Assembly: GCA_002404055.1 (NCBI GenBank)
Contig: DHIZ01000332.1
Location: forward strand, 9,743 to 18,514
From: Chloroflexi bacterium UBA4733
Lineage (GTDB): Bacteria; Chloroflexota; UBA4733
Length of the DNA: 8,772 nucleotides
Reading direction: 5' to 3'
The translations under genes and the position numbers were made by a program. Positions 1 to 5,343 of the stretch are shown here, one piece after another (the first letter of the stretch is position 1; each line of letters opens with the position of its first letter). The notes under the pieces are model-generated. The model ran no database searches, was not told where the DNA came from, and was given only the letters and a program-made list of their open reading frames with translations.

Positions 1-400
1 CCAGGCGGTGCTGGTCCCGGCGGCCGCGGACGAGCGCGAAGCGGCGCTCGCGCTCCTGGCCCCCGGGATGGTGCTGATCGGTGATCGCAACTTCAGCCAC
101 TACGCTTCCGCCGCGTGGTCGGCCGCCCTGGACGACGCGGGCGTCACCGTGATCGCGCCGCCGCCGCGCCGCCACGCCGCCGACCAGGATCCAGGCGAAC
201 GGGCCTTCCTGCGCCACATCCGCAACCGCATCGAGACGCTCATCGGCCTGCTCAAGCAGGAGCACGGGCTCGAGGACCACGGCGCCCGCTCCTGGTGGGG
301 CCTGCAAACCCGCCTCGCCGGGCTCCTCGCCGCCTTCACCATCGGGCGCTACCTGCTGGCCACCGACCTCTGCTAACCGCTTCCCCTTGAATATGCACCA
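1..400 (+). mobile_element. 3' end of an IS982-like insertion sequence (cut by window edge)
   Basis: The left edge holds the downstream part of an insertion sequence: the transposase C-terminus, its stop at 374-376, and a short non-coding tail. The right boundary is not directly visible. I place it near 390-405 because the opposite-strand gene (336..1238) stops looking like a normal protein there, and because terminal repeats in this family usually lie a few tens of bases past the transposase stop. The outer repeat and target duplication cannot be checked, since the other end is outside the window. Confidence 0.6.
2..376 (+). CDS. DDE transposase, IS982-like, C-terminal fragment
   Basis: This is the C-terminal 124 residues of a DDE-type transposase, the enzyme that cuts and joins the ends of its insertion sequence. 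The frame is open to the window edge, so the true start is outside; the GTG at position 8 is only an internal codon. Visible are an LIGDRNF segment (likely the second catalytic Asp region) and, further on, RNRIETLIGLLKQ, where the Glu of RIET fits the third acidic residue. The tail ARSWWGLQTRLAGLLAAF matches the conserved C-terminal pattern of IS982 and related families (R..IE..., G...R...L.A). The family call is from memory of motifs; IS5-like or another DDE_Tnp_1 member remains possible. The stop TAA lies roughly 20-30 bp before the presumed IS end. The first catalytic Asp would be upstream of the window, so whether the element is intact cannot be said. Confidence 0.72.
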   Translation, partial: QAVLVPAAADEREAALALLAPGMVLIGDRNFSHYASAAWSAALDDAGVTVIAPPPRRHAADQDPGERAFLRHIRNRIETLIGLLKQEHGLEDHGARSWWGLQTRLAGLLAAFTIGRYLLATDLC

Positions 401-1238
401 CGCGCCTGAGGCCGCGATCACGGAGCACGTCATCGACGTTCACCCAGATACCGTGATCGGGGGCGCCGGCAGCGATGTAACGGGCAGTGATCGCGGCGTA
501 GACGTCGGCCAGGGCGTCGCCGCCGGTGCGCGCGAGTTCGGCGAGCATGCCGTCGGGCGTCTGAGCAGCACACTGCCGCTGCACGTCGAGGTAGCTGCCG
601 GTGTGCTGGTCGGCCTCGCGGTAGACCGCCACGTCGCCCGCGACGTTCCACACCGTCGGGCGATTCGCTTCCAGCATGGCGTCGCGGGCGACTAGGAAGG
701 GCCGTGCGGAGAGGACGCTGGCCTGGCTGTTCCGCCAGGGTGCCGTATGGCGCCCCAAGGCGGCTGCCGCCTTGGTCGGTTGGAGGAGTTCGGTCCAAGT
801 GCCCGAGCGTTCCGGCATGGCCACGATGGAACGGTTGTCGCTGATCCACCAGCGCACGGTGTAGCGGTGCTCGTCCTGCGGCGTCGCTTCCAGGATGATC
901 CAAAAGGCCGTCCCCGGCGTGTCGGCGTAGGGCTGGAGGAGCCGGAGCACGTGGGCCAAGTGGCGCTGTTCGTCCGTGGTCTCGGCGACGCCGTCGAACT
1001 CGTGGTGTTCTTCCTGCTGTGGCGCCGTGGCTGCCTGCTGCGGATCGATCAGCCGCAGCGCTGGCGTGTCGGTGACGATGTTCGGATACGCGGCGTAGCC
1101 CAGGATCGCCGTACTAAAGGCCGCCGGCACGGCGTCGTCTGGTTGGCGGAGGTGGGCCGTGACGATCGCCAGCAGCCGCGCGGCTGCGCGGTCCTGGGTC
1201 CAGCGTTCCCTCGTCGCCGCGATGGGCTGCTCTTCCAT
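336..1238 (-). CDS. Unknown protein, C-terminus probably cut off by an IS
   Basis: I do not recognise a named family for this 300-codon frame. The start is ATG at 1236-1238, preceded by a purine-rich ribosome site GGAAGGAAAGG (1249-1259) with a 10-nt spacer. The N-terminal third has an Ala/Leu-rich helix (residues 16-31). The middle has an aromatic beta-rich section (AFWIILEATP, TVRWWISDN, residues 111-135). Near residue 264 is IWVNVDDVLRDRGLR, which resembles the start of a '(V/I)TVDDVLxxRGLK' segment that I recall continuing much further in chloroflexotal accessory proteins. Here it runs on only about 20 residues of Arg/Gly/Trp-rich sequence (VVHIQGEAVSRGRWPAG), and the last 41 bases are antisense to the transposase. 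I infer that the true C-terminus was lost by insertion near position 398 and that the last ~20 residues are IS-derived read-through. The gene lies 49 bp after the toxin gene and may share its transcript. Confidence 0.6.
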   Translation of the reverse strand: MEEQPIAATRERWTQDRAAARLLAIVTAHLRQPDDAVPAAFSTAILGYAAYPNIVTDTPALRLIDPQQAATAPQQEEHHEFDGVAETTDEQRHLAHVLRLLQPYADTPGTAFWIILEATPQDEHRYTVRWWISDNRSIVAMPERSGTWTELLQPTKAAAALGRHTAPWRNSQASVLSARPFLVARDAMLEANRPTVWNVAGDVAVYREADQHTGSYLDVQRQCAAQTPDGMLAELARTGGDALADVYAAITARYIAAGAPDHGIWVNVDDVLRDRGLRRVVHIQGEAVSRGRWPAGSARW

Positions 1239-1287
1239 GGATGAGCGACCTTTCCTTCCTCCCGCCGAGGCATCCGTCGGCCGAGTG

Positions 1288-1620
1288 TTAGGGCAACGCC
1301 GCGACGGCCCGCTCCAGGTCGCGGCGGTGGATCACGCGCTGGACGAGGAAGCCTTCCGGGCCGTCCAGGGAACCGTGGCGCCGTGCCAGCTCGGCCAGCT
1401 CGGCAGCAGTGAGCGGACGGTAGAGGACGCGATAGTCCCCGATGCGCAGGCGCAGCCAAGGCGCCGCACCGACGATAGCCTTGATGTCCAGATTCTCCGG
1501 TTGCGGCACCGCCGTTAGCTCGTCCGAGAGGGCCGCCAGGATGCGTTCCCGTGGCATCCCCGGACCGAGCCGGCGCAGGTCGCGTTGCGCGGCCGTGGCG
1601 AGTTCGACGTGGTTGTGCAT
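1288..1620 (-). CDS. RelE/ParE-family toxin of a type II toxin-antitoxin pair
   Basis: A 110-aa protein of the RelE/ParE superfamily, small basic toxins that either cleave mRNA on the ribosome (RelE) or poison gyrase (ParE) and are blocked by a partner antitoxin. The order of elements fits: an N-terminal helix with AQRDLRRL (residues 11-18), a second helix, then the beta core PENLDIKAIVGAAPWLRLRIGDYRVLYR (41-68), where R57, R59 and R64 lie in the usual 'yRlRvGdYRvly' motif, and a terminal VIHRRDLERAV (97-106) with the typical H-(R/K)-(R/K)-D. An acidic linker insert, TAAELAELARRHGSLDG, sits between the last strands. The start ATG at 1618-1620 has only a weak ribosome site. It lies 15 bp after the antitoxin stop, so translational coupling is likely. 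RelE or ParE activity cannot be decided from sequence alone; the R-rich core and terminal H..D look RelE-like. Confidence 0.88.
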   Translation of the reverse strand: MHNHVELATAAQRDLRRLGPGMPRERILAALSDELTAVPQPENLDIKAIVGAAPWLRLRIGDYRVLYRPLTAAELAELARRHGSLDGPEGFLVQRVIHRRDLERAVAALP

Positions 1621-1635
1621 CGTGTCGGCGTCCGG

Positions 1636-1911
1636 TTACGGCGCGGCCTGCTCGACCTGGAGGTCTTCCAGGAAGGTGGAGAGCGGACGCGTGTTGCCAC
1701 GGGCCAGTTCCTCGTCGGCCTGCCGCCGGCCCTCGATGAATTCCGGCGCTGTTGCCAGGATGAAATCTTCGAGGTCCTCCTCCCGCACGCGGATGAGCGC
1801 CGCCACCGGGCGGCCATGCCGGGTTACCAGCGCCGGCCGCCCGCTCCGCGTCACCTCCTCCACAACGTCGCTGGCCCGCCGGGCCAAGTCGCGCATGCTC
1901 ACCGTTGCCAC
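1636..1911 (-). CDS. Phd/YefM-family antitoxin
   Basis: A 91-aa antitoxin that should bind and neutralise the RelE-like toxin encoded immediately downstream and repress their common promoter. The N-terminal part has the Phd/YefM fold signature: VSMRDLARRASDVVEEV (residues 4-20), then GRPALVTRHGRPVAALI (24-40). The acidic C-terminal part (41-91, with EEDLEDF and STFLEDLQVEQ) is the toxin-wrapping tail. I chose the GTG start at 1909-1911 because a perfect GGAGG (1917-1921) lies 5 nt upstream, and the family normally begins a few residues before 'S(M/V)R(D/E)L'. An in-frame ATG at 1951-1953 and a TTG at 1969-1971 would add 14 and 20 residues but lack such a site. The stop is TAA at 1636-1638. 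Antitoxin-before-toxin order and a 15-bp gap are standard. Confidence 0.9.
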   Translation of the reverse strand: MATVSMRDLARRASDVVEEVTRSGRPALVTRHGRPVAALIRVREEDLEDFILATAPEFIEGRRQADEELARGNTRPLSTFLEDLQVEQAAP

Positions 1912-1942
1912 GTTCGCCTCCGTTCCCAAAGTGTTCGTACAA

Positions 1943-1971
1943 GTGTCAAACATCGTGTGCCGCCGTGTCAA
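1943..1971 (-). promoter_or_regulatory. Two TTGACAC direct repeats upstream of the antitoxin
   Basis: TTGACAC occurs twice on the minus strand, at 1943-1949 and 1965-1971, with a 22-bp period (about two helical turns) in the 97 bp between the recombinase stop and the antitoxin start. Each contains a perfect -35 hexamer, but no convincing -10 follows either at 16-18 bp. They may be antitoxin operator repeats, a -35 plus operator, or chance. Confidence 0.3.
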
Positions 1972-2010
1972 GGCTCGACCGGCGCCGGGCGTGGCGACCG
2001 TGCTGGTCGT

Positions 2011-2877
2011 CTAGACCGCCAGGTACGTGGCCGAGCTTTCGGTCGGCCGGGCGTGCAGATATTTACCGGTGGTGGCCACGGACGTGTGGCCCAGGGTGGC
2101 CTGGACGAGGTGAATCGGGCAGCCGCGGTCCAGGGCGTGACTGGCGTGGGCGTGACGTAGCCAGTGCGGCGAGACCTGCAGGGTGATCTCGGCACGTTTG
2201 GCAGCGGCGTAGACGATGCGCCGGGCTTGGGAGGGGTCTAGGTGGCCGCCCTGGCGGGAGCGGAAGATGGGGTCGTCGTGGCCGGCCGCGCCGCGCAGGG
2301 TGAGGAGTTCGCGCCACGGTCCCGCCGGCAGAAGGATGGCGCGCGTCGTTGACCCTTTGCCGAAGATCGTCACCTGGCCCGCGTCGCCGCGCGGCTGGAG
2401 ATCGCGCCAGCGCAGCGCGCACAGCTCGGACACCCGGACGGCGGCGGCGTAGCAGAGCCGGAGCAGGGCACGGTTGCGCGGCTGGGGCTCCAGTGCCAGG
2501 AGACGCTGCACGTCCGCTTCCGGCAAGATGCGCTCGGCGAGCGTAGCTTTGGCGGCCGGGAGCCGGAGCGGCTTCCCGACATCGAAATGGAGGTAGCCGA
2601 GACGGTGGCCGAAGCTCAGCAGCGATTTCACGGCCGCGAGCCGGCGGGCCCGGCTGGTGGGGGCCTGCCCCGTAAGGCGGTCGCTATACCCCTGCAGGTC
2701 GCCGAGCGTGGTCTGGGAGAGCACTTTTCCGGTGGCGGCGAGGAAGCGCGCGACATCGGCCCGGTAGGCGCGCTGAGTATGGGGGCTGCGTCCATGCAGC
2801 CACAGGGCGATAAGTTGGGCGTCGGTCGCGGCCTGGGTTGGCAGTGCCGGCGACGTGGCCAGCGGATATTCGGCCAT
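2011..2877 (-). CDS. Xer-type tyrosine recombinase / integrase
   Basis: A complete 288-aa tyrosine recombinase that breaks and rejoins DNA through a 3'-phosphotyrosine intermediate. The SAM-like N-terminal core-binding domain spans about residues 17-95 (SPHTQRAYRADVARFL; AAVKSLLSFGHRLGYL). The catalytic domain spans about 113-288. All six catalytic positions are visible: R148 (AVRVSELCALRW), K174 (FGKGSTTRA), H238 and R241 (SPHWLRHAHASH), H264 (LGHTSVATT) and the nucleophile Y273 (GKYLHA). Length and layout match XerC/XerD-like enzymes, about 300 aa with no extra domain. The start ATG (2875-2877) has a strong AAAGGGAG site with a 5-nt spacer, so I prefer it to longer in-frame reads. A palindrome with Xer-site geometry lies just upstream (2907-2934). 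The toxin-antitoxin pair follows on the same strand. It could serve in dimer resolution, mobility of the adjacent cassette, or as an integron- or transposon-like recombinase. Confidence 0.92.
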   Translation of the reverse strand: MAEYPLATSPALPTQAATDAQLIALWLHGRSPHTQRAYRADVARFLAATGKVLSQTTLGDLQGYSDRLTGQAPTSRARRLAAVKSLLSFGHRLGYLHFDVGKPLRLPAAKATLAERILPEADVQRLLALEPQPRNRALLRLCYAAAVRVSELCALRWRDLQPRGDAGQVTIFGKGSTTRAILLPAGPWRELLTLRGAAGHDDPIFRSRQGGHLDPSQARRIVYAAAKRAEITLQVSPHWLRHAHASHALDRGCPIHLVQATLGHTSVATTGKYLHARPTESSATYLAV

Positions 2878-2879
2878 GG

Positions 2880-2912
2880 TTACTCCCTTTCTGCGTGCCG
2901 TCGTGAGCGCAC
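2880..2912 (-). CDS. Possible 10-codon leader peptide before the recombinase
   Basis: A very short frame starts at GTG (2910-2912) with GGGAG (2918-2922) 5 nt upstream, encodes fMRSRRHAERE and stops at TAA (2880-2882). The recombinase ATG follows after 2 nt. The recombinase's own ribosome site, AAAGGGAG, lies inside the end of this frame, so ribosomes finishing the leader would be delivered to the recombinase start. The 9-nt block AAAGGGAGT occurs at both ribosome sites, 35 bp apart. Such a short frame could arise by chance or by duplication of the site; I judge it possible but unproven. Confidence 0.3.
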   Translation of the reverse strand: MRSRRHAERE

Positions 2913-2934
2913 GATAACTCCCTTTATCGTGCAG
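2907..2934. promoter_or_regulatory. dif-like 28-bp palindromic site upstream of the recombinase
   Basis: GCACGATAA (2909-2917) and TTATCGTGC (2924-2932) form a perfect 9-bp inverted repeat around a 6-bp centre, CTCCCT. The inner ATAA-N6-TTAT core and the possible 11-6-11 arrangement are those of Xer recombination sites (dif, cer and mobile pdif sites). The outer positions do not match the classic dif consensus. It lies 30 bp upstream of the recombinase start, directly downstream of a possible -10. Alternatives are a repressor operator, or an RNA hairpin whose loop exposes AGGGAG. Confidence 0.5.
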
Positions 2935-2961
2935 TCTAGCTGACAGCATCGACGTTGTGCA
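2933..2961 (-). promoter_or_regulatory. Possible promoter of the recombinase gene
   Basis: On the minus strand TGCACA (2956-2961; 4 of 6 matches to TTGACA) is separated by exactly 17 bp from TAGACT (2933-2938; 4 of 6 matches to TATAAT). Transcription would start near 2926, inside the palindrome at 2909-2932, so a protein bound there would block initiation. The hexamers are imperfect, so confidence is low. Confidence 0.35.
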
Positions 2962-3118
2962 GTATGGCTCCGCCGTCCCGTTGTGACCGTATCCGCTGCT
3001 CTTGTGGTTGTGCGGCTCTCCCGATGCACCATGCTCACCCGCGCCGCGGCGCGGGCAGCGCGGCTAGGCCATGGGTCATGGGCGTTCCGACGAGATCGAC
3101 CTCTTGCTTGTATGGTGC

Positions 3119-3137
3119 TGTCCGTCACTGGCGGACA
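3119..3137. promoter_or_regulatory. 19-bp palindromic operator candidate of the HTH gene
   Basis: TGTCCGTCA-C-TGGCGGACA is a 9-1-9 inverted repeat with one mismatch. It lies 8 bp before the GAGGGG ribosome site of the HTH gene and 2 bp after a possible -10 (TATGGT, 3111-3116; no good -35 seen). The position is typical of an autorepressor operator. The half-site TGGCGGACA recurs exactly at 3335-3343 and 5734-5742. Confidence 0.5.
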
Positions 3138-3159
3138 AGGCGGCGAGGGGACGACGGAC

Positions 3160-3669
3160 ATGGCGGGCATGGCGGACTTGGCCGGCGGCCACGGGGGGCG
3201 TTGGCTTTCCTTGGCGGAGGCGGCTGTTGCGCTGGGCTATTCCGAGCGCACCATTCGTCGCGCCCTCGCCACGGGACGTTACCAGAAGCGCCGGGCCCAC
3301 GGACGAATGCAGGTGTTGGTGCCGTCAGCGGCCATGGCGGACAATGGGGTCACGGCGCTGGCAGACGTGGCGGAACCGGCGGACACCACTGACACCATGG
3401 ACATGCGCGCCGGTGGGCTGTCCGATAGGGTGGACATGCCGGACACGGTATCGGCGACGCACGCCCTGGGAGCGCTGGAGTGCATCCTGGCGGAGGAACG
3501 CTCGCGGGCGGACCGGGAACGGGAACGCGCCAGCGCCGCCGAACAGGCGGCGGCGATGTGGCAGGAACGGGCACGGAACTTGGAGGGGGAATTGCAACGC
3601 GTGCTGGCGCTGCCGGCGCATGAGGAGCCGGATCTCCATCGGCACTGGTGGCAGTGGCGGCGGCGCTGA
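3160..3669 (+). CDS. Helix-turn-helix (excisionase/MerR-like) protein with coiled coil
   Basis: A 169-aa putative DNA-binding protein. Residues 15-55 form a winged-helix motif of the excisionase/MerR type: WLSLAEAAVALGYSERTIRRAL, then a short basic hairpin (GRYQKRRAHGRMQVLVPS). Residues 60-100 are a low-complexity acidic linker rich in Asp-Thr and Asp-Met pairs. Residues 104-150 are a strongly heptad-like coiled coil (CILAEERSRADRERERA...LEGELQRVL), suggesting a dimer. The tail HRHWWQWRRR is basic and aromatic. I chose ATG 3160-3162 because GAGGGG (3145-3150) lies 9 nt upstream and the HTH begins shortly after; ATG 3112-3114 would add 16 residues and start within the candidate operator region. 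The stop is 4 bp before the DUF3800 start, so the two are co-translated. It is divergent from the recombinase and could act as autorepressor, recombination directionality factor, or DNA-targeting partner of DUF3800. The specific role is unknown. Confidence 0.75.
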   Translation: MAGMADLAGGHGGRWLSLAEAAVALGYSERTIRRALATGRYQKRRAHGRMQVLVPSAAMADNGVTALADVAEPADTTDTMDMRAGGLSDRVDMPDTVSATHALGALECILAEERSRADRERERASAAEQAAAMWQERARNLEGELQRVLALPAHEEPDLHRHWWQWRRR

Positions 3670-3673
3670 GGGC

Positions 3674-4300
3674 ATGTATGCCTATGTGGACGAATCGGGT
3701 GATCCCGGCTTTGCCTTCCAGCGCGGTTCCAGTCACTACCTGGTGCTGGTGCTCCTCCTGGTGGACGATCCGATCCCGTTGCATCAAGCCGTCCACGACC
3801 TGCGGCTCGCGCTGGGCCTGCCGGAGCGCCAGGAGTTCAAGTTTGCCGAAACCAGCAATCAATGGCGACGCGCCTTCTTCACGGCGATCCGGCCCTATCC
3901 CTTCCGGGCCTACAGCCTGGTCCTGGACAAGCGGCGTTGGCCTGCCGCCTACCCGAGTCACCGGCGACAGCTCTACCCGGAACTGGTGCAGTCCTTGCTC
4001 GCCTTCGTCGGCCAGGAACTGCGGGACGCGCTGCTAGTCATGGACGAAGCGGTGCAGAGTAGGGAACACCAGGCCAGGTTTGCTACCGCGCTCCGGCACG
4101 CGCTGCGCAGTGCCGAAATACCGCCGGTGGCCAGGGTTGTCCAGCACCGCTCGCACAGCGACAACCTGATCCAGGTCGCCGACATGGTGGCTGGCGCGGT
4201 GGCCCGGGCGTATGAGCGGGGGGACACACAGTACTTCCAACTCTTGCGTTGGAAGCTGGCAGTGCTCGAACTGCCCCCGGAGACACCACACGGCCCGTGA
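3674..4300 (+). CDS. DUF3800 domain protein
   Basis: A 208-aa protein of the DUF3800 family, which I recall as an RNase H-like fold of unknown biochemical activity often found in mobile or defence regions. Family signatures are MYAYVDESGDPG at the extreme N-terminus (DESGD, residues 6-10), EFKFAE (54-59), LLVMDEAV (120-127) and the C-terminal HSDNLIQVADMVAGAVARAYERGD (161-184) with its QVAD. The acidic residues D6, E7, D124 and D170 are candidates for a metal-binding site. Length is normal for the family and the gene looks intact. The start ATG (3674-3676) is 4 bp after the HTH stop with only a short GAGG nearby, so translation probably depends on coupling. A long open extension upstream in this frame only shadows the HTH gene. 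There is no signal peptide, so it should be cytoplasmic. Its target is not predictable from sequence. Confidence 0.88.
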   Translation: MYAYVDESGDPGFAFQRGSSHYLVLVLLLVDDPIPLHQAVHDLRLALGLPERQEFKFAETSNQWRRAFFTAIRPYPFRAYSLVLDKRRWPAAYPSHRRQLYPELVQSLLAFVGQELRDALLVMDEAVQSREHQARFATALRHALRSAEIPPVARVVQHRSHSDNLIQVADMVAGAVARAYERGDTQYFQLLRWKLAVLELPPETPHGP

Positions 4301-4341
4301 GGCTAGCCAGGGGGTTCTTTTAGAGGGTTCGGACGGAGACC

Positions 4342-4365
4342 GGCCTACCCCAAACCCGGTAGGCC
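4342..4365. terminator. Hairpin between convergent genes
   Basis: GGCCTACC (4342-4349) and GGTAGGCC (4358-4365) make a perfect 8-bp stem with an 8-nt loop. It lies 42 bp after the DUF3800 stop and 106 bp past the end of the convergent gene at 4472. No T-run follows on either strand, so it is not a classic intrinsic terminator. Its position between converging genes makes a bidirectional terminator the simplest reading. I see nothing else in the 171-bp gap. Confidence 0.4.
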
Positions 4366-4471
4366 CCGGTTACCCGGGACGCTTCGCCTCGACGGGTCGT
4401 GTGGCGCTGATGCCAGTGTACCGCATGCGTCAGAGCGCCAAGGCATGCTCCACATCGTCTTGCCGTCACCG

Positions 4472-4903
4472 CTACCGCTCCCTCCGCTCGGTAGGCTGCC
4501 GGAGCAACCATTCCAGCCCGATCTCCAGATCGCTCTTGGCGAGCGTGCGCTCGATGGTACCGGACTGCAATTCCTTGGCCAGCGTCAGGATGGCGGCGTT
4601 GATCACACGCAGCCGGTCGAGTTGTTCGCCCAGCCGGGTGACTTCTTGGCGTTGTGCCGCTGTGAGGGTGTCGCGCCCCCAGCGGGCGAGTTGCTCCTGG
4701 TAGAGCCGGAAGTCATCGGCCTGGTCGGTGTAGACCTTGATGACGCGGGCGACGGTGGCGTCGTCGAGGACGTAGGGCCTAGGCTTGGCCTCCAGGAGGG
4801 TCTGGTAGTGCTCCTCGGTGTCGGTCAGCATGCCGTCAAGGATGGCGGCGATGAAGGGCAACCGGCTGAGGGGCTGCCACTGCGGCGTGGAATCGTGGGC
4901 CAT
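4472..4903 (-). CDS. Conserved hypothetical protein, 'WQPLSRLP' type, 143 aa
   Basis: A soluble, mostly helical protein without signal peptide or membrane segment. I recall close relatives in Chloroflexota and some other phyla, all uncharacterised. The layout is a short N-terminal WQPLSRLPFIAAILDGM (residues 9-25), an acidic helix (TDTEEHYQTLLEAKPRPYVLDDATVARVI), a long charged helical middle with heptad character (AQRQEVTRLGEQLDRLRVINAAILTLAKEL) and a terminal GTIERTLAKSDLEIGLEWLL. The start ATG at 4901-4903 has a perfect GAGGAGG (4908-4914) 4 nt upstream; an upstream in-frame ATG 21 bases earlier would put that site inside the gene. The stop is TAG at 4472-4474. It follows the DUF5679 gene on the same strand after 106 bp. 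The helical pattern suggests an oligomeric adaptor or regulator, but nothing in the sequence fixes a function. Confidence 0.75.
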   Translation of the reverse strand: MAHDSTPQWQPLSRLPFIAAILDGMLTDTEEHYQTLLEAKPRPYVLDDATVARVIKVYTDQADDFRLYQEQLARWGRDTLTAAQRQEVTRLGEQLDRLRVINAAILTLAKELQSGTIERTLAKSDLEIGLEWLLRQPTERRER

Positions 4904-5009
4904 GCGGCCTCCTCGGTGGTGCACGTCTGGCAGCTAGCGGCCAGGTTCCTCCTGAGGGTACCGCACCGGGTCGGGCCGAGAGGACCGTCGGTCGTCGTGT
5001 CGGCGATCC

Positions 5010-5180
5010 TCAGTTCTTGGCCGGTGTCGTGGCCGGGCCGGGGACGAAGCGCGTGAGCTTGGTGCCACAGACGGGGCAGACGCCTTGCAGAGCGTGGCGA
5101 CCGTTGGTGAGCGTCACGTCCTTCGGGTCGGTGATCTCGCGCTTGGTGCGGCACTTGGTGCAATAGGCTTCGGTCGTCAT
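5010..5180 (-). CDS. Small zinc-ribbon protein, DUF5679 family
   Basis: A 56-aa protein with two CxxC knuckles, C7-x2-C10 (AYCTKCRTKREI) and C35-x2-C38 (GVCPVCGTKLTRF), separated by a conserved middle with KDVTLTNGRHALQG. This is the DUF5679 pattern (AYCxKCRxKxE...NGRxAxxGxCPxCGTK), a zinc ribbon of unknown role that I recall from Chloroflexota and Actinomycetota. The C-terminal tail FVPGPATTPAKN is an extra flexible extension. The start ATG at 5178-5180 has GGGAG with a 6-nt spacer; the stop is TGA at 5010-5012. Zinc binding is inferred from the four cysteines; whether it binds nucleic acid or a protein partner is unknown. Confidence 0.87.
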   Translation of the reverse strand: MTTEAYCTKCRTKREITDPKDVTLTNGRHALQGVCPVCGTKLTRFVPGPATTPAKN

Positions 5181-5343
5181 CGATCTCTCCCATGCGCGCT
5201 TTGCGCCTGTAATAGAGCGTCCGTGAGCATCATAGCGCGTGGCGGTACTCCGGCGTGATCAGGCTGGTGAGGAAGGGACGATGGCGCCGGTGCCGCGCTG
5301 TGGCGCACGCTGGGCCGATCGCCCGATGCGCTCGCCGGATAGC

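Noticed and set aside
1264..1281. GCCGA...TCGGC inverted repeat between toxin and the 300-aa gene as a terminator
   Set aside because: Only a 5-bp stem with no T-run, too weak to support a claim.
1049..1942. 297-codon minus-strand frame across the toxin-antitoxin genes
   Set aside because: Its translation is Arg/Gly/Pro-rich without motifs, and it lies over two genes with clear family signatures in another frame.
2941..2952. Shared 10-mer CGATGCTGTC upstream of the recombinase and of the 105-aa gene (5741-5750)
   Set aside because: Many shared 10-mers are expected by chance in 8.8 kb, and flanking bases differ.
3071..3673. Upstream extension of the DUF3800 frame
   Set aside because: The DESGD motif belongs at the extreme N-terminus, the extension is Arg/Trp/Cys-rich, and it is fully covered by the HTH gene.
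4983..4993. GACCG-T-CGGTC palindrome after the DUF5679 gene
   Set aside because: Five-bp arms in high-GC DNA are common by chance and no other signal accompanies it.
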